A DNA stretch of 64,000 bases from an uncultured Methanospirillum sp. GTDB lineage: Archaea > Halobacteriota > Methanomicrobia > Methanomicrobiales > Methanospirillaceae. Shown here in pieces: positions 45,641-54,308 of the stretch (position 1 is its first letter; each line of letters opens with the position of its first letter). The notes beneath the pieces were generated by a model that made no database searches, was not told the origin of the DNA, and saw only the letters and a program-made list of their open reading frames with translations. The position numbers and the translations under genes are program-made. The stretch covers positions 2,232,001 to 2,296,000 of the forward strand of contig NZ_OY764544.1 in the NCBI RefSeq assembly GCF_963668475.1, given 5' to 3'.

Positions 45641-46299
45641 TGTTGAATCAACCCCGCTGCAGTGAGGGCATTTAGGTGTCTGCTTATTGTCGTCCGACTA
45701 ACCCCTATCGTTCGTGCTGCTGATGATATGCTGCTCTCCGGGTGCTCGGTGAAATGTTGCTTTATCATCTCTGCTGTGTTCATGGGTTCGGGCGTTGTTA
45801 TCTGCTGCTCTTCTACCTGCACGATGTCAGGTTCAGGGGTGCACTCTACCTGAACGCAATGGACATCCGATGTGCACGGGGTCTGATCATCCTGTGCATG
45901 TTGTTCGGTTAGGTCAGATTTGATGCACATCATCAGAAGTTCAACAGAGACACAGAGGCTCACTGGTGGTATTGCATGTGCAGCCTGGTTGATCCATCCA
46001 TCAGGTGAGTGCAGTACGTTGAACGTTGTGCTAACACCGGTGAATATTATAAGTACCAGCCATCCAGCAAGAGCAGAATCACCCCGTATGGATGAGCGAA
46101 GTATCATGAGAGAGCCTGCACATAGGAGGGCATCAACACATACAGGCCACAACCCGGATAGCAGAGGGTCGATCCCTGCTTCGATAGCCACCGCTTTCAG
46201 ATTGAAGAAGCTCAGAATGAATGAACACCCTGCAATGATCACGACTGCACACCCGGTCAGGTCCGGGATCATTCTCTCAAGGTGATGTACGGGAATCAT
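45637..46299 (-). CDS. DUF2637-like membrane protein fused to a winged HTH
   Basis: ATG 46299 overlaps the stop of the helicase gene (ATGA), giving 220 aa. The first 130 residues hold four membrane helices in the DUF2637 pattern (GLWPVCVDALLCAGSLMI, STTFNVLHSPDGW, PPVSLCVSVELLMM). A polar linker leads to a C-terminal HTH (SSISSAARTIGVSRTTISRH). DUF2637 is best known from actinobacterial plasmids and integrative elements. A membrane-bound transcription factor or transfer/spread function is conceivable. Confidence 0.65.
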   Translation of the reverse strand: MIPVHHLERMIPDLTGCAVVIIAGCSFILSFFNLKAVAIEAGIDPLLSGLWPVCVDALLCAGSLMILRSSIRGDSALAGWLVLIIFTGVSTTFNVLHSPDGWINQAAHAIPPVSLCVSVELLMMCIKSDLTEQHAQDDQTPCTSDVHCVQVECTPEPDIVQVEEQQITTPEPMNTAEMIKQHFTEHPESSISSAARTIGVSRTTISRHLNALTAAGLIQQ

Positions 46300-47981
46300 A
46301 ATTGTCCCTCCGGGTGTTCCTTGTTCCATAGTGTGATCATTTCATTGTGATGAGGCTGACAGATTCGAGTTCTTGCATATTTTGGCATTTTGATATTCCA
46401 GTATAATGGGTTTGATCGTTGTGGTTCAGTACATCCCTTGCAATGGCAGACGTGCCCCTTCCGGTCTGCTTTCTCAAGCATCATGCCGTAATCATCCGGA
46501 CGTGTGTCTGCTGGCATCTGATGGTATTCCAACCACTCCGAATATGTGCCGGGTGATTCCTTAAGGGGCGGTGAATCCTCTTCAGAGGCAATTTGAACAT
46601 TAAAATGGGGTATCTCCTCTTTAGGGGGGTCCGGAAGCGGGGACTCTTTAGGACTCGTCTCTGCCTTCTCTGGAGGGGTGATATCAGGTGTTGGATTATT
46701 ACCGGGTCCGGGATTGTTATCCTTCGACACCTCTTGTTTCTCTGGCATCAAGATACAGAATTGACCGAAATTATCCAGGGTGGTCTTAAGTGCCGGATTT
46801 ACAAATATCACGTTAGTTATCGTCTTACAGTCTCGATCACGCTCTGTCGGTCTGGTCTCTTTCTGCATGAAGACACCGGGTACCTTTGAGCAGATCCCTC
46901 CATCCCCATCCTTTCCATAAAGTAACCTCCTGCAGGATGTCCGTGGTATCTTCCGAGGTCCACCAAAGTCAGAGACGATTTTGCTTTCCGGCATTCCGTC
47001 GGTTCTATGGTTTTCACATAACCAGTCTAATAAGCCCCGCTCATTCTTCGTTAGTTTGAATTCGCGGGTATCATCAGCCGATTTGAAGATAGTCATCGCG
47101 GTGAAGAAATCTTCTTCAGTTGCCTGCAGGGTGGTGATCCCATCTTCATCAGTAATGGGACTCCGGTTAGGATAGTTCAAAATGGTAATGCCCTGAATGA
47201 AATCTACCAGTTGTTCGGTATCTCTCATATTATCGAGGTTTGAGAATTTCAACCGCCTAGCAAACGGCATATGAACCCTGAAAATGTGCTCCTTAATCTG
47301 TCTCAAGATCTGTCGGCATAAGATGACACCAGGGGTGATAGGTAATTCTTCTCTGCCTTCTTCCATTCGACTCAGAAAGAAATCGATACGACCCTGTTTC
47401 TGATACTGATCCGGATTTAATGAGAGTTTGTATTGTCTATCTGCGAGTTCAGCATCTCCGGTATCATCAATGCTTGTGAAAATAAATGTGGTCCTTTCTG
47501 GAATTCGTTTTTCAATTCCTGTATTAACTCCGCCTACTTTACCAACTGTAAAATATATCGATCCCTGTTGATACGATGACATTGCAGCTTTGATGGCTTG
47601 CATCAAGTCTTCTTGCAAGTAAGTATCATCTGAGAAGACCACAGACCCCGGAAGAATGTTTTCACGGTAAAATAATGCTTTATTTGATAGACCTCCAGAA
47701 ATCACATATTCTTCAGGCCATAGGTGTAATGATGCAATTGAACCGGATGTTTTCCCGGCGCCTTTGTGACCAGAGAAACCTGGTTGTATTCCCTTGGTTG
47801 TCTTTGCCGCACCAACCGCACCGGAGATAGTAATAATATCACAAATCTCCTGATCACCCGAATGCAGGGTTTTATAGACTTCCCTGAATGTCTCCAAGAC
47901 CTTGCCTGACCGAATAACCCTTAATGCGTCAGATATTAGTTCCGGCGTTACAGGGGAAAGTAAGGGTTTTGGTTGTGTGCT
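46296..47981 (-). pseudogene. PrimPol-helicase, C-terminal (helicase) fragment cut off by IS630 copy
   Basis: About 561 residues starting STQPKPLLSPVTPELISDAL. The ATPase part has Walker A GHKGAGKTS and a Walker B-like VVFSDD, followed by helicase-type helices. Near the C-terminus is a cysteine/histidine cluster (CHCKGC...CQPHHNE) suggesting a zinc site. The open frame extends 53 codons into the IS but those are not native. Joining to the fragment at 49196-50131 gives one frame. It may still be expressed separately. Confidence 0.85.
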
Positions 47982-49196
47982 AGTATCCCTCGCCACTTTA
48001 TTCTGTAAATAAATGTGCCAAAAGTACTTTATAAAAGTACGTACTATAAAAGTTAATGTTGCGAAAATATTCAGTTTATCTTCCAGATTTTGAACGTGAA
48101 GAATTACTATCCATCGTAAAGAAGGGTATAGCCCCAGCATATCGCATAAAACATGCCCAAATTCTATTAAATGCTGATAAGAACGGCCCTAATTTACCTG
48201 ATTGGAGAGTTGCTGATTTCATTAAGTGTCATCCTCAAACCGTTTTTAACGTAAGAAAAAGATATCATGAGCAGGGTCTTAAATCTACATTGGATCGGAA
48301 ATTCCGTGAAGAACCTCCGATAGAACCAATTTTAGATGGACATAAAGAAGCTCAATTGATTGCAATTGCTTGTAGTCAACCTCCCACTGGTTATGCTCGA
48401 TGGACGTTTAGACTACTTTCCGAGCGTATGGTTGAATTAGAGATAGTTGAAACAATTTCTCCAAAAACAGTTGAAAGAGCCCTAAAAAAACGAACTCAAA
48501 CCTCACCTAAAAAAGTGTTGGGTAATCCCACCCAAACAGAACGCTGAATTTGTTGCTCATATGGAAGATGTCCTTGAAATTTATCATCTTCCATATAATC
48601 CAAATATCCCTGTTATTTGCATGGATGAGAAACCGATTCAATTAATTTCTGATACCAGACCTTCAATTCCTCCATCACCATCTCATCCTGAACGATTTGA
48701 CTATGAATATCAGAGAAATGGAACGTCAAATATCTTTATTTTCACTGAACCATTGAAAGGTTGGCGAAAAGCGGTTGTAAAGGAAAGGAAAACAAAGCAG
48801 GATTGGGCTGAAGAAATCCGAACGTTATTAGTTCAGGATTACCCATCTGCATCGAAAATTATTTTGATCTGCGATAATTTGAATACCCATACAATAAGGG
48901 CATTATATGCAACATTTACACCTAAAGAAGCATTGAACCTCTCCAAACGATTAGAGGTTCATCACACACCAAAACATGGTTCATGGCTAAACATTGCAGA
49001 AATTGAGTTGAGTGTAATGACTACGCAATGTTTAAACAGAAGAATTGGGGATCCTATTTCTTTAAAATATGAAATTAAAGTTTGGCAGAAGAATCGAAAT
49101 GAAAATCAAAAGGCAGTAACTGGCAATTCAAATCAGAAGATGCAAGAATTAAACTGCATCATCTCTATCCACAAATTTAAGTGGCGATGGGCACTA
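47981..49196 (+). mobile_element. IS630-family insertion, 1,212 bp with TA duplication
   Basis: The element occupies 47983-49194 and is flanked by TA at 47981-47982 and 49195-49196. Ends are imperfect inverted repeats, GTATCCCTCGCCACTT and GTGCCCATCGCCACTT, continuing inward with lower identity. It is more AT-rich than its surroundings. IS630 elements insert at TA and duplicate it, as seen here. Confidence 0.92.
48056..49180 (+). pseudogene. IS630-family transposase with two frameshifts
   Basis: The first frame (48056-48547) carries the HTH part (WRVADFIKCHPQTVFNVRKR). The second (from 48561) carries the DDE catalytic residues in VICMDEKPIQL, LICDNLNTH and HGSWLNIAEIELSV. A net +1 shift is needed at an A7 run (48484-48490), giving NELKPHLKKCWVIPPKQNAE. 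A second one-base loss near 49122 (AVTGNS where AVTWQF is expected) derails the C-terminus. The first shift could be programmed; the second suggests decay, so the copy is probably inactive. Confidence 0.8.
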
Positions 49197-50131
49197 GGCT
49201 TTGTTTTTTTGTATTCTTCATCAAGTTCAGCGATCTGTTTTCCGTAGCCTTCCGTCTCTGCCAGGATGGTTTTCAGTTTCTTGAATAGTTCTCCTTTGAT
49301 CTCAACGTGTCCGGCTTGTTCACAGGAGATCAGCCCTTCTCTGACTGCCAGGGCTTCCAACGGTCCGCCTCCAGAATGGCACCGGTGACAATACCATTGA
49401 TTTTTTTGCAGATTTACGGAGTAATTAGAGCCGCTCGTACTGCCATGTATGGGATGTGATCCCTTTTCCTCGGCTCCGGTCCTGGTTGATCCTTTTTCCA
49501 TTACCGGGGGCATTATGTCGATGACGCGAAGGTTGAGAGCGTCAGTAAGACTGCTTGCAGTAATGGGTCCCGGTCGGAGTGGTTTTACGATGGGATCCTG
49601 TTTCTTTGGATAATGAACTTTTGATAAAAGATGGTATTCAAGGTCTTTTACCGTTATTTCCATCAAAGGAACATCATTCACAACTTCATATGTCGATCCA
49701 CTTTGGTGGTGTGATCCTGGTCCTACTGTGTATCCCCGACATCCAGGAAGGAATAGATCAGCAACCTGAAGCGGTTGTCCTTTTTCATTCTTCTTGGTAG
49801 GATGGGATAAAGCAATTTTATCGGGTGAAATCTCCCCATTAAGTTTAAAATAAAAATGATACCCCTTTGAGGTCTTCACCGTGAAGGTTTTTGAAAAATA
49901 TGCCAGAATTTCTAATTTTTTTGCCTCTGCTGGATTGTCTATGTCAAGGATGCCAATACCAGAAGACGGTAATACTCCATAGTTAGCACCCGACTCTATG
50001 TGATTTACAATCTGTACATCATCATAGGCATAATTATTGAAATCCTGCCAGGACGGATCAATAGCCCGTTTCGAAAGGGAAGCAACCCGGATAAATCGGC
50101 ATCCGGAAAGTGCATGAGGGATTGAAATCAT
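49195..50131 (-). pseudogene. PrimPol-helicase, N-terminal (primase) fragment
   Basis: ATG 50131 follows the upstream stop by one base. The PrimPol domain has the metal motif GIGILDIDNP, then KGYHFYFK and GCRGYTVGPGSHHQSG. A zinc-binding segment (WYCHRCHSGGGPLEALAVRE) follows at about 250. The native frame runs to KKTKP and then enters the IS, where 20 foreign codons follow before a stop at 49133. With the helicase part it would be about 873 aa. It is the element's replication protein by domain content. Confidence 0.88.
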
Positions 50132-50132
50132 C

Positions 50133-50783
50133 TCAAGGGCACCCGCTGATTTCACCTGAATTCAGCATTTTTTTAGCAATTTTTACAAAGGGGGTCTCCT
50201 CCTTCTCTGATTCGCAATCAGGGAATGAAACCGTGAAGGTCAAGCGATCTCTTTTGATTTCGGTTTTAAATGAGAGAGCCTGGATACCCCCGACAATATG
50301 CTCAAAATCTGATTGTGCTTTTCTTGGGGATGGATAACGGGATACCAATCTCTGATATGAACCGGGAAATGTGACACAGACTGAAGAATCCTTGGTTTTA
50401 CTTATCTTTGGAGCGAGTGAGTATGTTTTCAGAAAAAAATCTTCAATAACGTTATACAGACCATCAAACTCTATAAGGTCTTCAATTATTGGCACAGCCA
50501 ATAACGAACCGGCCACACGGTAGTAAAGGACGTTACATTGTGCCAATTCTTCACAAAATTTGAATCCGATGAATATCTTTGAAGTACCTATTACTTCTCC
50601 TGTTTCAAGGATTTTTAAATTATCCTTGATTCTATCCCACAATTTCTGATACATGGGCCAATCTGTTATCAAACCAGATTTTTCCAAGAACGCAATATGT
50701 AAAGCAAGCGTTTCGGTTAAGGGTGCCCACATCGCAGAAGGAGGAAATTTTCTAACCCTTACCTTGGATGAAATCTTAAACAC
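50133..50783 (-). CDS. Hypothetical protein, 216 aa
   Basis: No family recognised. The start is either GTG 50783, overlapping the previous stop, or ATG 50732 (MWAPLTETLALHIAFLEKSG). It is soluble with a mixed alpha/beta pattern and lies one base ahead of the primase start, so it may belong to the replication module. Confidence 0.6.
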   Translation of the reverse strand: MFKISSKVRVRKFPPSAMWAPLTETLALHIAFLEKSGLITDWPMYQKLWDRIKDNLKILETGEVIGTSKIFIGFKFCEELAQCNVLYYRVAGSLLAVPIIEDLIEFDGLYNVIEDFFLKTYSLAPKISKTKDSSVCVTFPGSYQRLVSRYPSPRKAQSDFEHIVGGIQALSFKTEIKRDRLTFTVSFPDCESEKEETPFVKIAKKMLNSGEISGCP

Positions 50784-51075
50784 CTCCGATATAGAGAGAA
50801 TATCTCATCCCTGCGGGCCAGATCGCTTTTTTGAATTCCTCTGCTCGCTCTTTTGACCAGCCTGACCGGTAAAGCATCAGGAACACATATCCCGCCTCAT
50901 ATCGATCCAATTGGCGGATTTTCCCGGCTACGGTTCGAATGGTTTGTCGATTGAGATACCCGTCTTTGTTGAAGATTGAAACCATCCGGGTTAATTCAGC
51001 ACGCTGCTCAGAAGAGAGGTGAACTTCATACCACGGTTTTATTATGCCAGGGGTAGATGTGTTATCATTCATTGC
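50776..51075 (-). CDS. Hypothetical protein, 99 aa
   Basis: ATG 51075 (MNDNTSTPGIIKPWYEVHLS) is preceded by GGGAGAAAG; a GTG at 51138 is also in frame. Helical, with EAGYVFLMLYRSGWSKERAE. No family recognised. It overlaps the 216-aa gene by 8 bp. Confidence 0.6.
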   Translation of the reverse strand, partial: AMNDNTSTPGIIKPWYEVHLSSEQRAELTRMVSIFNKDGYLNRQTIRTVAGKIRQLDRYEAGYVFLMLYRSGWSKERAEEFKKAIWPAGMRYSLYIGGV

Positions 51076-51159
51076 TTTCTCCCACCCGGTGTGAGTAATG
51101 GCCCATCCTGTTTCTTCTGGTTGCGGTGCTGGTAACACCCTTCCAGGTTTTCCGTGTTG

Positions 51160-51297
51160 TCATTCGATTAACTCCCAAAGTCCTCGTTTAACATAATCTT
51201 CAGCAACCATCTTTGAGATGGGATCAAGGCTCTCAAGGGTGTCCTTGTGTATGGTCCACGGTTCAGGAAGGCCGCTTCTTTGAGAAGTTGCATTCAT
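51160..51297 (-). CDS. Hypothetical protein, 45 aa
   Basis: Starts MNATSQRSGLPEPWTIHKDT and ends with KRGLWELIE. Its ATG overlaps the preceding stop (ATGA). No family recognised. It is small, but the overlap and codon pattern support it. Confidence 0.5.
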   Translation of the reverse strand: MNATSQRSGLPEPWTIHKDTLESLDPISKMVAEDYVKRGLWELIE

Positions 51298-51455
51298 GCT
51301 ATCGCTGGTGACTCCATGAATTTGATCTTAAGTGCCTCGGCTGCAACCTCACTGATACTGATCTTTCTTGCTCGGGCTTCATCCCTAATTGATTTGGGAA
51401 GAATGATCGACGTATGGGCCATTTCACGGCCATCTGCATAGATAACTATCGACAT
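51294..51455 (-). CDS. RHH-like small protein, 53 aa
   Basis: Begins MSIVIYADGREMAHT and then has SIILPKSIRDEARARKISIS, EVAAEAL, a strand-helix-helix pattern like CopG/antitoxin proteins. It is coupled to the 45-aa gene downstream by ATGA overlap. A regulatory or antitoxin role is inferred. Confidence 0.55.
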   Translation of the reverse strand: MSIVIYADGREMAHTSIILPKSIRDEARARKISISEVAAEALKIKFMESPAIA

Positions 51456-51522
51456 AGATTAGGCCTCCGTTCTGCCTTGTTATGTGCATAATAAAACCGG
51501 GAGATATAAAGGGCGGGAAAGA

Positions 51523-51714
51523 TCACGTTGGAATACTCCTTTCCTCGGCTTTCATCTTGGCGTAATCCTCCTTCGTGCAACCGTTCAGGCACTGCCAGTT
51601 GCCTCGGTGAAAATGGCCACTTTCTCTGTAGTTACCAAAGTGGGTACTGCCACAAACCTTACACTCCATGCGGCCGGTTGAAGGATCGATGAGTTTCATG
51701 GCCTTCCAGGTCAT
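51523..51714 (-). CDS. Zinc-ribbon small protein, 63 aa
   Basis: MTWKAMKLIDPSTGRMECKV is followed by a CxxC-type knuckle (CKVC) and CLNGC further on, with His residues between. It is a probable zinc-binding protein. Coupled to the 50-aa gene upstream by ATGA overlap. Confidence 0.6.
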   Translation of the reverse strand: MTWKAMKLIDPSTGRMECKVCGSTHFGNYRESGHFHRGNWQCLNGCTKEDYAKMKAEERSIPT

Positions 51715-51863
51715 AGGGTGATCTCCGGTGGATGGCCAACAGTCGTTTCGTAATTATCTAAAATTCGATTAATTAGGTGATCGTAGGTTTCCCGCATTTT
51801 GCCAAATTTGTGAAGTCGGGTTACTGTCGCCCTTTTAATCGGGATTGTCGTTTCAGGTGGCAT
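51711..51863 (-). CDS. RHH-like small protein, 50 aa, first gene of the leftward block
   Basis: MPPETTIPIKRATVTRLHKF is followed by GKMRETYDHLINRIL, the pattern of short archaeal RHH/antitoxin-like proteins. It is transcribed divergently from the 262-aa regulator, with an operator-like region between, so it probably begins the long leftward operon. Confidence 0.55.
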   Translation of the reverse strand: MPPETTIPIKRATVTRLHKFGKMRETYDHLINRILDNYETTVGHPPEITL

Positions 51864-51976
51864 ACCATAATGTGGGTGTTATTTTTATTAAAGGTATTTG
51901 GGCAATACCCTAATACCCTGCTAGGCAATTGGGCCACGTGCTATGAATACTAATACAATGCGTCGGATTTTAGTAC
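51864..51976. promoter_or_regulatory. Divergent promoter with repeated AATACCCT sites
   Basis: It contains two abutting AATACCCT units (51904-51911, 51912-51919) and an inverted half, GGTATT, at 51893, making the palindrome GGTATT-N5-AATACC. AT-rich TATA-like runs lie on both sides. It is a likely operator between the leftward block and the 262-aa gene. Confidence 0.55.
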
Positions 51977-52765
51977 ATGGCTGATGGGAACGCCGAGGAA
52001 AACACCGCCCATTTAATATTCAAATGCATTCTCACATCTCCAAATGACACAGAAGAATCGAAAATTAGAGATTATCTAGCATCTCAAAAAACATTAAAAG
52101 ACAAATCCAATATACGAACTCACTTGGAAAAGCTACATCTCGCGGGATATATTAAAAAAGGGCCCTTTAAACGCGGTTATCCTAATGTATGGGCAATAAA
52201 TGTCAACCGAGAGAGGCCAGATAATTATCATATCATAAAATACATTGTAGAAATTACATCCCCTATAAGACAATCTCAATATTGTACGACGGGGATGCCG
52301 GGATTTAATGATATTATCAACCTCCCAGATATTGAGATATTAATTCGGCACATGTTAGGAGATAAATTGTCCATGATCGTGCCATATGCTGATGGGCAAC
52401 GACAATTTACTGAGATACGTAGGGCTGCCCCATCTGGTTCAGATATTGATCCCAATATTATAGAAACTTACAAATCTGCGTTAAACTGTTCGCTATATCT
52501 TCTTCACAGTTTAATCGATTTAAATGCTGCAATAATAGCGTATTCTCGAATTCTTACGAAATCGGGGATACCCGAGCAATATGCGATTTTGATTGCCTGT
52601 TTATCCAGCGATCTGGTGGAGGTTTGTTGCACGTATGAAATGAAAATAGACGAGATTATTTCAACATGCCCCGTTTCTATTCAAGATAGTTGGGCTCTAA
52701 TGAAATCGGATATACTTTGTTATGTGAACAAAGTAAGAGTTGAAGGGCTCCCACAAATAAAATGA
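51977..52765 (+). CDS. Winged-HTH protein, probable element repressor
   Basis: A 262-aa protein, more AT-rich than its neighbours. The N-terminal 75 residues look like a winged helix (KIRDYLASQKTLKDKSNIRT followed by LEKLHLAGYIKKG). The rest is helical without recognised domain. Because it is the single rightward gene facing the leftward block across an operator-like region, a lysogeny-type repressor is a good guess. No functional motif proves it. Confidence 0.6.
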   Translation: MADGNAEENTAHLIFKCILTSPNDTEESKIRDYLASQKTLKDKSNIRTHLEKLHLAGYIKKGPFKRGYPNVWAINVNRERPDNYHIIKYIVEITSPIRQSQYCTTGMPGFNDIINLPDIEILIRHMLGDKLSMIVPYADGQRQFTEIRRAAPSGSDIDPNIIETYKSALNCSLYLLHSLIDLNAAIIAYSRILTKSGIPEQYAILIACLSSDLVEVCCTYEMKIDEIISTCPVSIQDSWALMKSDILCYVNKVRVEGLPQIK

Positions 52766-52876
52766 GCATCGCTCTCTGGATTGGATTGATTTATATGTTG
52801 AGTTATCCCATTAGTAAACAACAAATTCAATAAGGGCCAGATCGTAAGTCTGGTTAACTCGTTACGAGAATCAACA

Positions 52877-53000
52877 TGACCACGATGACCACAGGTGACC
52901 ACAGCCTGACCACAAAAAATGGTCATACCTTTTCTTCCTTGTTTTTCGATTCTAACCCCTCAGCGAAGTCAGATCACATGTGAAAAATGAGGGTGACCAC
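52877..53000 (-). repeat. Right GGTCA-type site array (inverted copy of left array)
   Basis: TGACC units at 52877, 52886, 52896 and 52907, then TGGTCATACCTTT at 52920-52932 and GAGGGTGACCAC at 52989-53000. All match the left array in inverted orientation with mirrored spacing. The 250-bp gap holds no gene. Confidence 0.75.
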
Positions 53001-53021
53001 TTTTTTGGAAAGAGCAGGAGG

Positions 53022-54245
53022 TCAGGGTGATGATGGTGATAAATCCCGTTCATTCAGGGCCTTTGTTAACATATTCATAATAACTTCATCCTGACTGATC
53101 CTTCTAAGGGCCTCTGCTTTTTCATCTGCGGCACCAGGTGTAAGACCCGCTCCACAACCACCACAATATCGATTAGTAGGTGGATTCAGCATACCGCAAG
53201 ATGGACACTGATGAGGTGATAGTGCAGGGTCCATCCCTTTGAACTCTTCAACCGACTTGATTCCGTACATCTGATTGAATGCTGCTTCCACATCTCCGGG
53301 GACGAGGTGAGCGTATGTCCGGATCATGTTTGAGCCAAGATCGCCCCATGCCAGGAGCTTGATCGTACTTTCATTCATACCGGCCTGAAGGAGATGAGTG
53401 ATCCGCGAATGTCTAAATGTGTGCAGTGTTACGGGCTTTTCGATCCCTGCTGTCTTTGCTGCTATTTTTACGATCTTTGCCATCCCTGTATAGGACATCG
53501 GGTCACTTCCTCCGGCTCGAGCTGGGAAGATTAGATCGTTTGAATCGGGGTTACCACCAGGGTATTGATCTTTCCATCGTCTCAGAACAATGTGAGAAGT
53601 ATAGAGGGGGGCCTGTCTTGTCTTCCCGGTCTTCCCATCTAATCGAACAGAAGCATAATTTTGGTAAAAGGTAACTTGTCCCCATGTGAGGGTGGCTATC
53701 TCTCCGGCCCTACCTGCAGACTCGTATAAGAGTTCAATCATGGCCCTGTTCTTGGTGGTAGTGACACACGAGAATAGGGCTTCGATCTGATCAGGAGAGA
53801 GGATGTCATCAGCCGTTTTAGTTGAAGCGACCGTTTTAGCCTTAATCTTCTTTAATTTCTCTATTTTCAACCCATCACTGGATTCTCCTGACTCTTGAAG
53901 CCAGAGTAAAAACCGCTTGCAGAGTTTTATCAGGTCTCCCTGGGTGGTTACAGTATAGTTCCCTTCGGCTTTGAGTCGTTCAATCCCTGAAAAAACCGAC
54001 GAAGTATCAACCGATGAGAATTCGGGAATATATTTTCTTAATCCCACAAGTTGGTAAGATAATTTGTATGCTCGCTGTTCGGATAGTTTTCCGCACGCAC
54101 GAACTTCTGAGATGAAGGCTTGAATCTGATCTCTATCTTTTTTTGATATTCTTCCATCAGACACAGCATTAACCATAAGCCGGGCACAATCGGCCTGGTG
54201 GCGCTCTTTCCCTCCGTGAAATTTCGTGTCTGTGATATTTTCCAT
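53022..54245 (-). CDS. int: Tyrosine recombinase/integrase with C-terminal zinc ribbon
   Basis: A 407-aa protein. An N-terminal SAM-like core-binding domain is followed by the catalytic domain: Arg in YESAGRAGEIATLTW, HTFRHSRITHLLQAG (HxxR) and the nucleophile Tyr in MIRTYAHL. The C-terminal 60 residues add a four-cysteine ribbon (CPSCGMLN...CGGCGAGL), a frequent addition in Methanomicrobiales integrases. It lies 62 bp from attR and performs tRNA-Thr integration. A palindrome (CCATAC-ACT-GTATGG) at 54242-54256 covers its start codon. Confidence 0.93.
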   Translation of the reverse strand: MENITDTKFHGGKERHQADCARLMVNAVSDGRISKKDRDQIQAFISEVRACGKLSEQRAYKLSYQLVGLRKYIPEFSSVDTSSVFSGIERLKAEGNYTVTTQGDLIKLCKRFLLWLQESGESSDGLKIEKLKKIKAKTVASTKTADDILSPDQIEALFSCVTTTKNRAMIELLYESAGRAGEIATLTWGQVTFYQNYASVRLDGKTGKTRQAPLYTSHIVLRRWKDQYPGGNPDSNDLIFPARAGGSDPMSYTGMAKIVKIAAKTAGIEKPVTLHTFRHSRITHLLQAGMNESTIKLLAWGDLGSNMIRTYAHLVPGDVEAAFNQMYGIKSVEEFKGMDPALSPHQCPSCGMLNPPTNRYCGGCGAGLTPGAADEKAEALRRISQDEVIMNMLTKALNERDLSPSSP

Positions 54246-54308
54246 ACACTGTATGGGGAAGTCTAGTATATAAACAATAAGGGGCTTATAACTTTAGTTA
54301 TTAAGCCC
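54242..54308 (-). promoter_or_regulatory. Integrase promoter, operator and att-adjacent inverted repeat
   Basis: A palindrome overlaps the start codon at 54242-54256. The TATA box TTTATATA (reverse strand) lies at 54267-54274, about 25 bp from the ATG, implying a leaderless message. An inverted repeat (GGGCTTATAAC/GTTATTAAGCCC, one bulge) spans 54282-54308 and abuts the attR core. Confidence 0.6.

Noticed and set aside
46296..48140. Full 614-aa open frame as the native helicase
   Set aside because: The first 53 codons lie in the IS630 copy, antisense to its transposase gene, so they are not native.
48056..49247. Two intact transposase genes of a two-ORF IS
   Set aside because: The second frame runs past the IS end into the primase gene because of an indel; the real C-terminus ends at 49180 in another frame.
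51065..51163. 32-codon arginine-rich frame overlapping its neighbours by ATGA
   Set aside because: Starts and stops fit a coupled gene, but it lies partly in another frame over the 99-aa gene leader and has no protein-like features; left out as uncertain.
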